Of a DNA stretch of 42,152 nt, positions 41,600 to 42,152 are shown piece by piece. The notes below the pieces were generated by a model. The model had not been told where the DNA came from, searched no databases, and was given only the letters and a program-made list of their open reading frames with translations. The stretch is from CALCZU01 sp964396165 (GTDB lineage Bacteria > Bdellovibrionota > FAC87 > UBA2466), in the NCBI GenBank assembly GCA_964396165.1, contig CAYNEF010000029.1, positions 1 to 42,152 on the forward strand. Direction: 5' to 3'. Position 1 is the first letter of the stretch. Each line of letters opens with the position of its first letter. Position numbers and translations under genes: made by a program.

Positions 41600-42152
41600 T
41601 TACTTGTCCTTCTTTTTCGCTGTTTTTGGCTTGTCTTCAGGTGCAGACGCTTTTTTCGCGACTTTGTCAGCTTTAGGAGCTGCTTCTGCCTTTGGCTTAG
41701 CTTCTTTTTTAGGAGCTTTTACCTTAGCTTCTTTTTTGCCGCCTTCAGATTTCTTCTGATCTGCTTCAGAAGGAATGTAGCGCATAATGCATTGATCTGC
41801 ATTGTCACCAGCTCTGCGTTTAGCGAGTCTCAAAATTTGAGTGTATCCACCCTGACGATCTTTAAATCGTGGAGCAAGTTCACTGTAAACTTTGTCGATA
41901 GCCATACGAGCACGGTTTTCACCGGTTTTGTATGTTTCTGTGCTACCAAGCAACTTTACCATTTGGCGGCGAGATGCAAGGTCACCACGCTTTGCTAAGG
42001 TGATCACTCTGTCTGCCCACCAGCGTAATTCTTTAGCGCGTGTAGGTATTGTTTTGATGGTTTCGCTCTCAATGAGAGCCAATGTCATAGAACGCAACAT
42101 TGCGTTTCTATGAGATGAATCCATATTCATCTTTCTACCGGAGTGTAAATGC
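41600..42152 (-). CDS. rplQ: 50S ribosomal protein L17, 5' end just outside the window
   Basis: An essential large-subunit protein. The frame remains open to the window edge, and the codons before the first in-window ATG (42130) read HLHSGRK, matching the conserved L17 start (M-R-H-x-x-S-G-R-K). The true start therefore lies about two codons outside. The conserved body is SSHRNAMLRSMTLALIESETIKT, RAKELRWWADRVITLAKRG, and GGYTQILRLAKRRAGDNA. A lineage-specific tail of about 55 residues rich in Lys, Ala, Glu and Pro follows. It is normally the last gene of the alpha operon; here a TlpA-like gene follows at once. Confidence 0.95.
   Translation of the reverse strand, partial: HLHSGRKMNMDSSHRNAMLRSMTLALIESETIKTIPTRAKELRWWADRVITLAKRGDLASRRQMVKLLGSTETYKTGENRARMAIDKVYSELAPRFKDRQGGYTQILRLAKRRAGDNADQCIMRYIPSEADQKKSEGGKKEAKVKAPKKEAKPKAEAAPKADKVAKKASAPEDKPKTAKKKDK

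Overview
The window looks like chromosomal DNA of a Gram-negative, AT-leaning bacterium. Signal peptides and lipoproteins are abundant, and there are a probable outer-membrane beta-barrel protein, a lytic transglycosylase and a RodZ-like protein. A TIGR02147-type regulator, a TRL-like lipoprotein, a cytochrome c/FTR1 fusion and many short secreted proteins without clear family suggest Bdellovibrionota or a related delta-type lineage. That placement is inference from gene content; no rRNA or other phylogenetic marker is present apart from the rplQ fragment.

Left edge (1-903): the apparent right end of an integrated mobile element. An open reading frame running off the left edge resembles phage replication-initiation proteins, and its middle carries tandem 10-12 bp repeats and palindromes that could be an embedded origin. 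The region ends at the 3' part of a tRNA-Ala(TGC) gene with no 5' half, as left behind by tRNA-targeting integrases.

923-15030: a secreted S41 peptidase with a small secreted partner, murI, a secreted protein with a His/Cys pair reminiscent of clan CD peptidases, an APC permease, an ArsR regulator coupled to a cytochrome c/FTR1 iron permease, a GIY-YIG nuclease, a RecQ helicase without an evident winged-helix domain, and a TPR lipoprotein-RodZ-hydrolase operon.

15126-18974: a complete xylose-type ABC transporter operon (xylFGH) behind a recognisable promoter with two inverted repeats.

18978-24919: a large polytopic membrane protein, a TRL-like lipoprotein with a strong terminator, a Ser/Thr kinase with zinc-ribbon and FHA-like parts next to a VWA protein, a possible small RNA, and a secreted orphan bracketed by two near-identical hairpins.

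24936-31127: mostly envelope and secreted proteins, including a TIGR02147 regulator translationally coupled to a DUF4189-like secreted protein and two related inverted-repeat sites flanking that pair.

31149-42152: glmS; a B12-type radical SAM protein with a membrane-fused spermidine-synthase-like protein; a lytic transglycosylase; a lipoprotein with 84-bp tandem repeats; a coiled-coil secreted protein; a TlpA-like thioredoxin; and rplQ, whose true start lies just outside the window.
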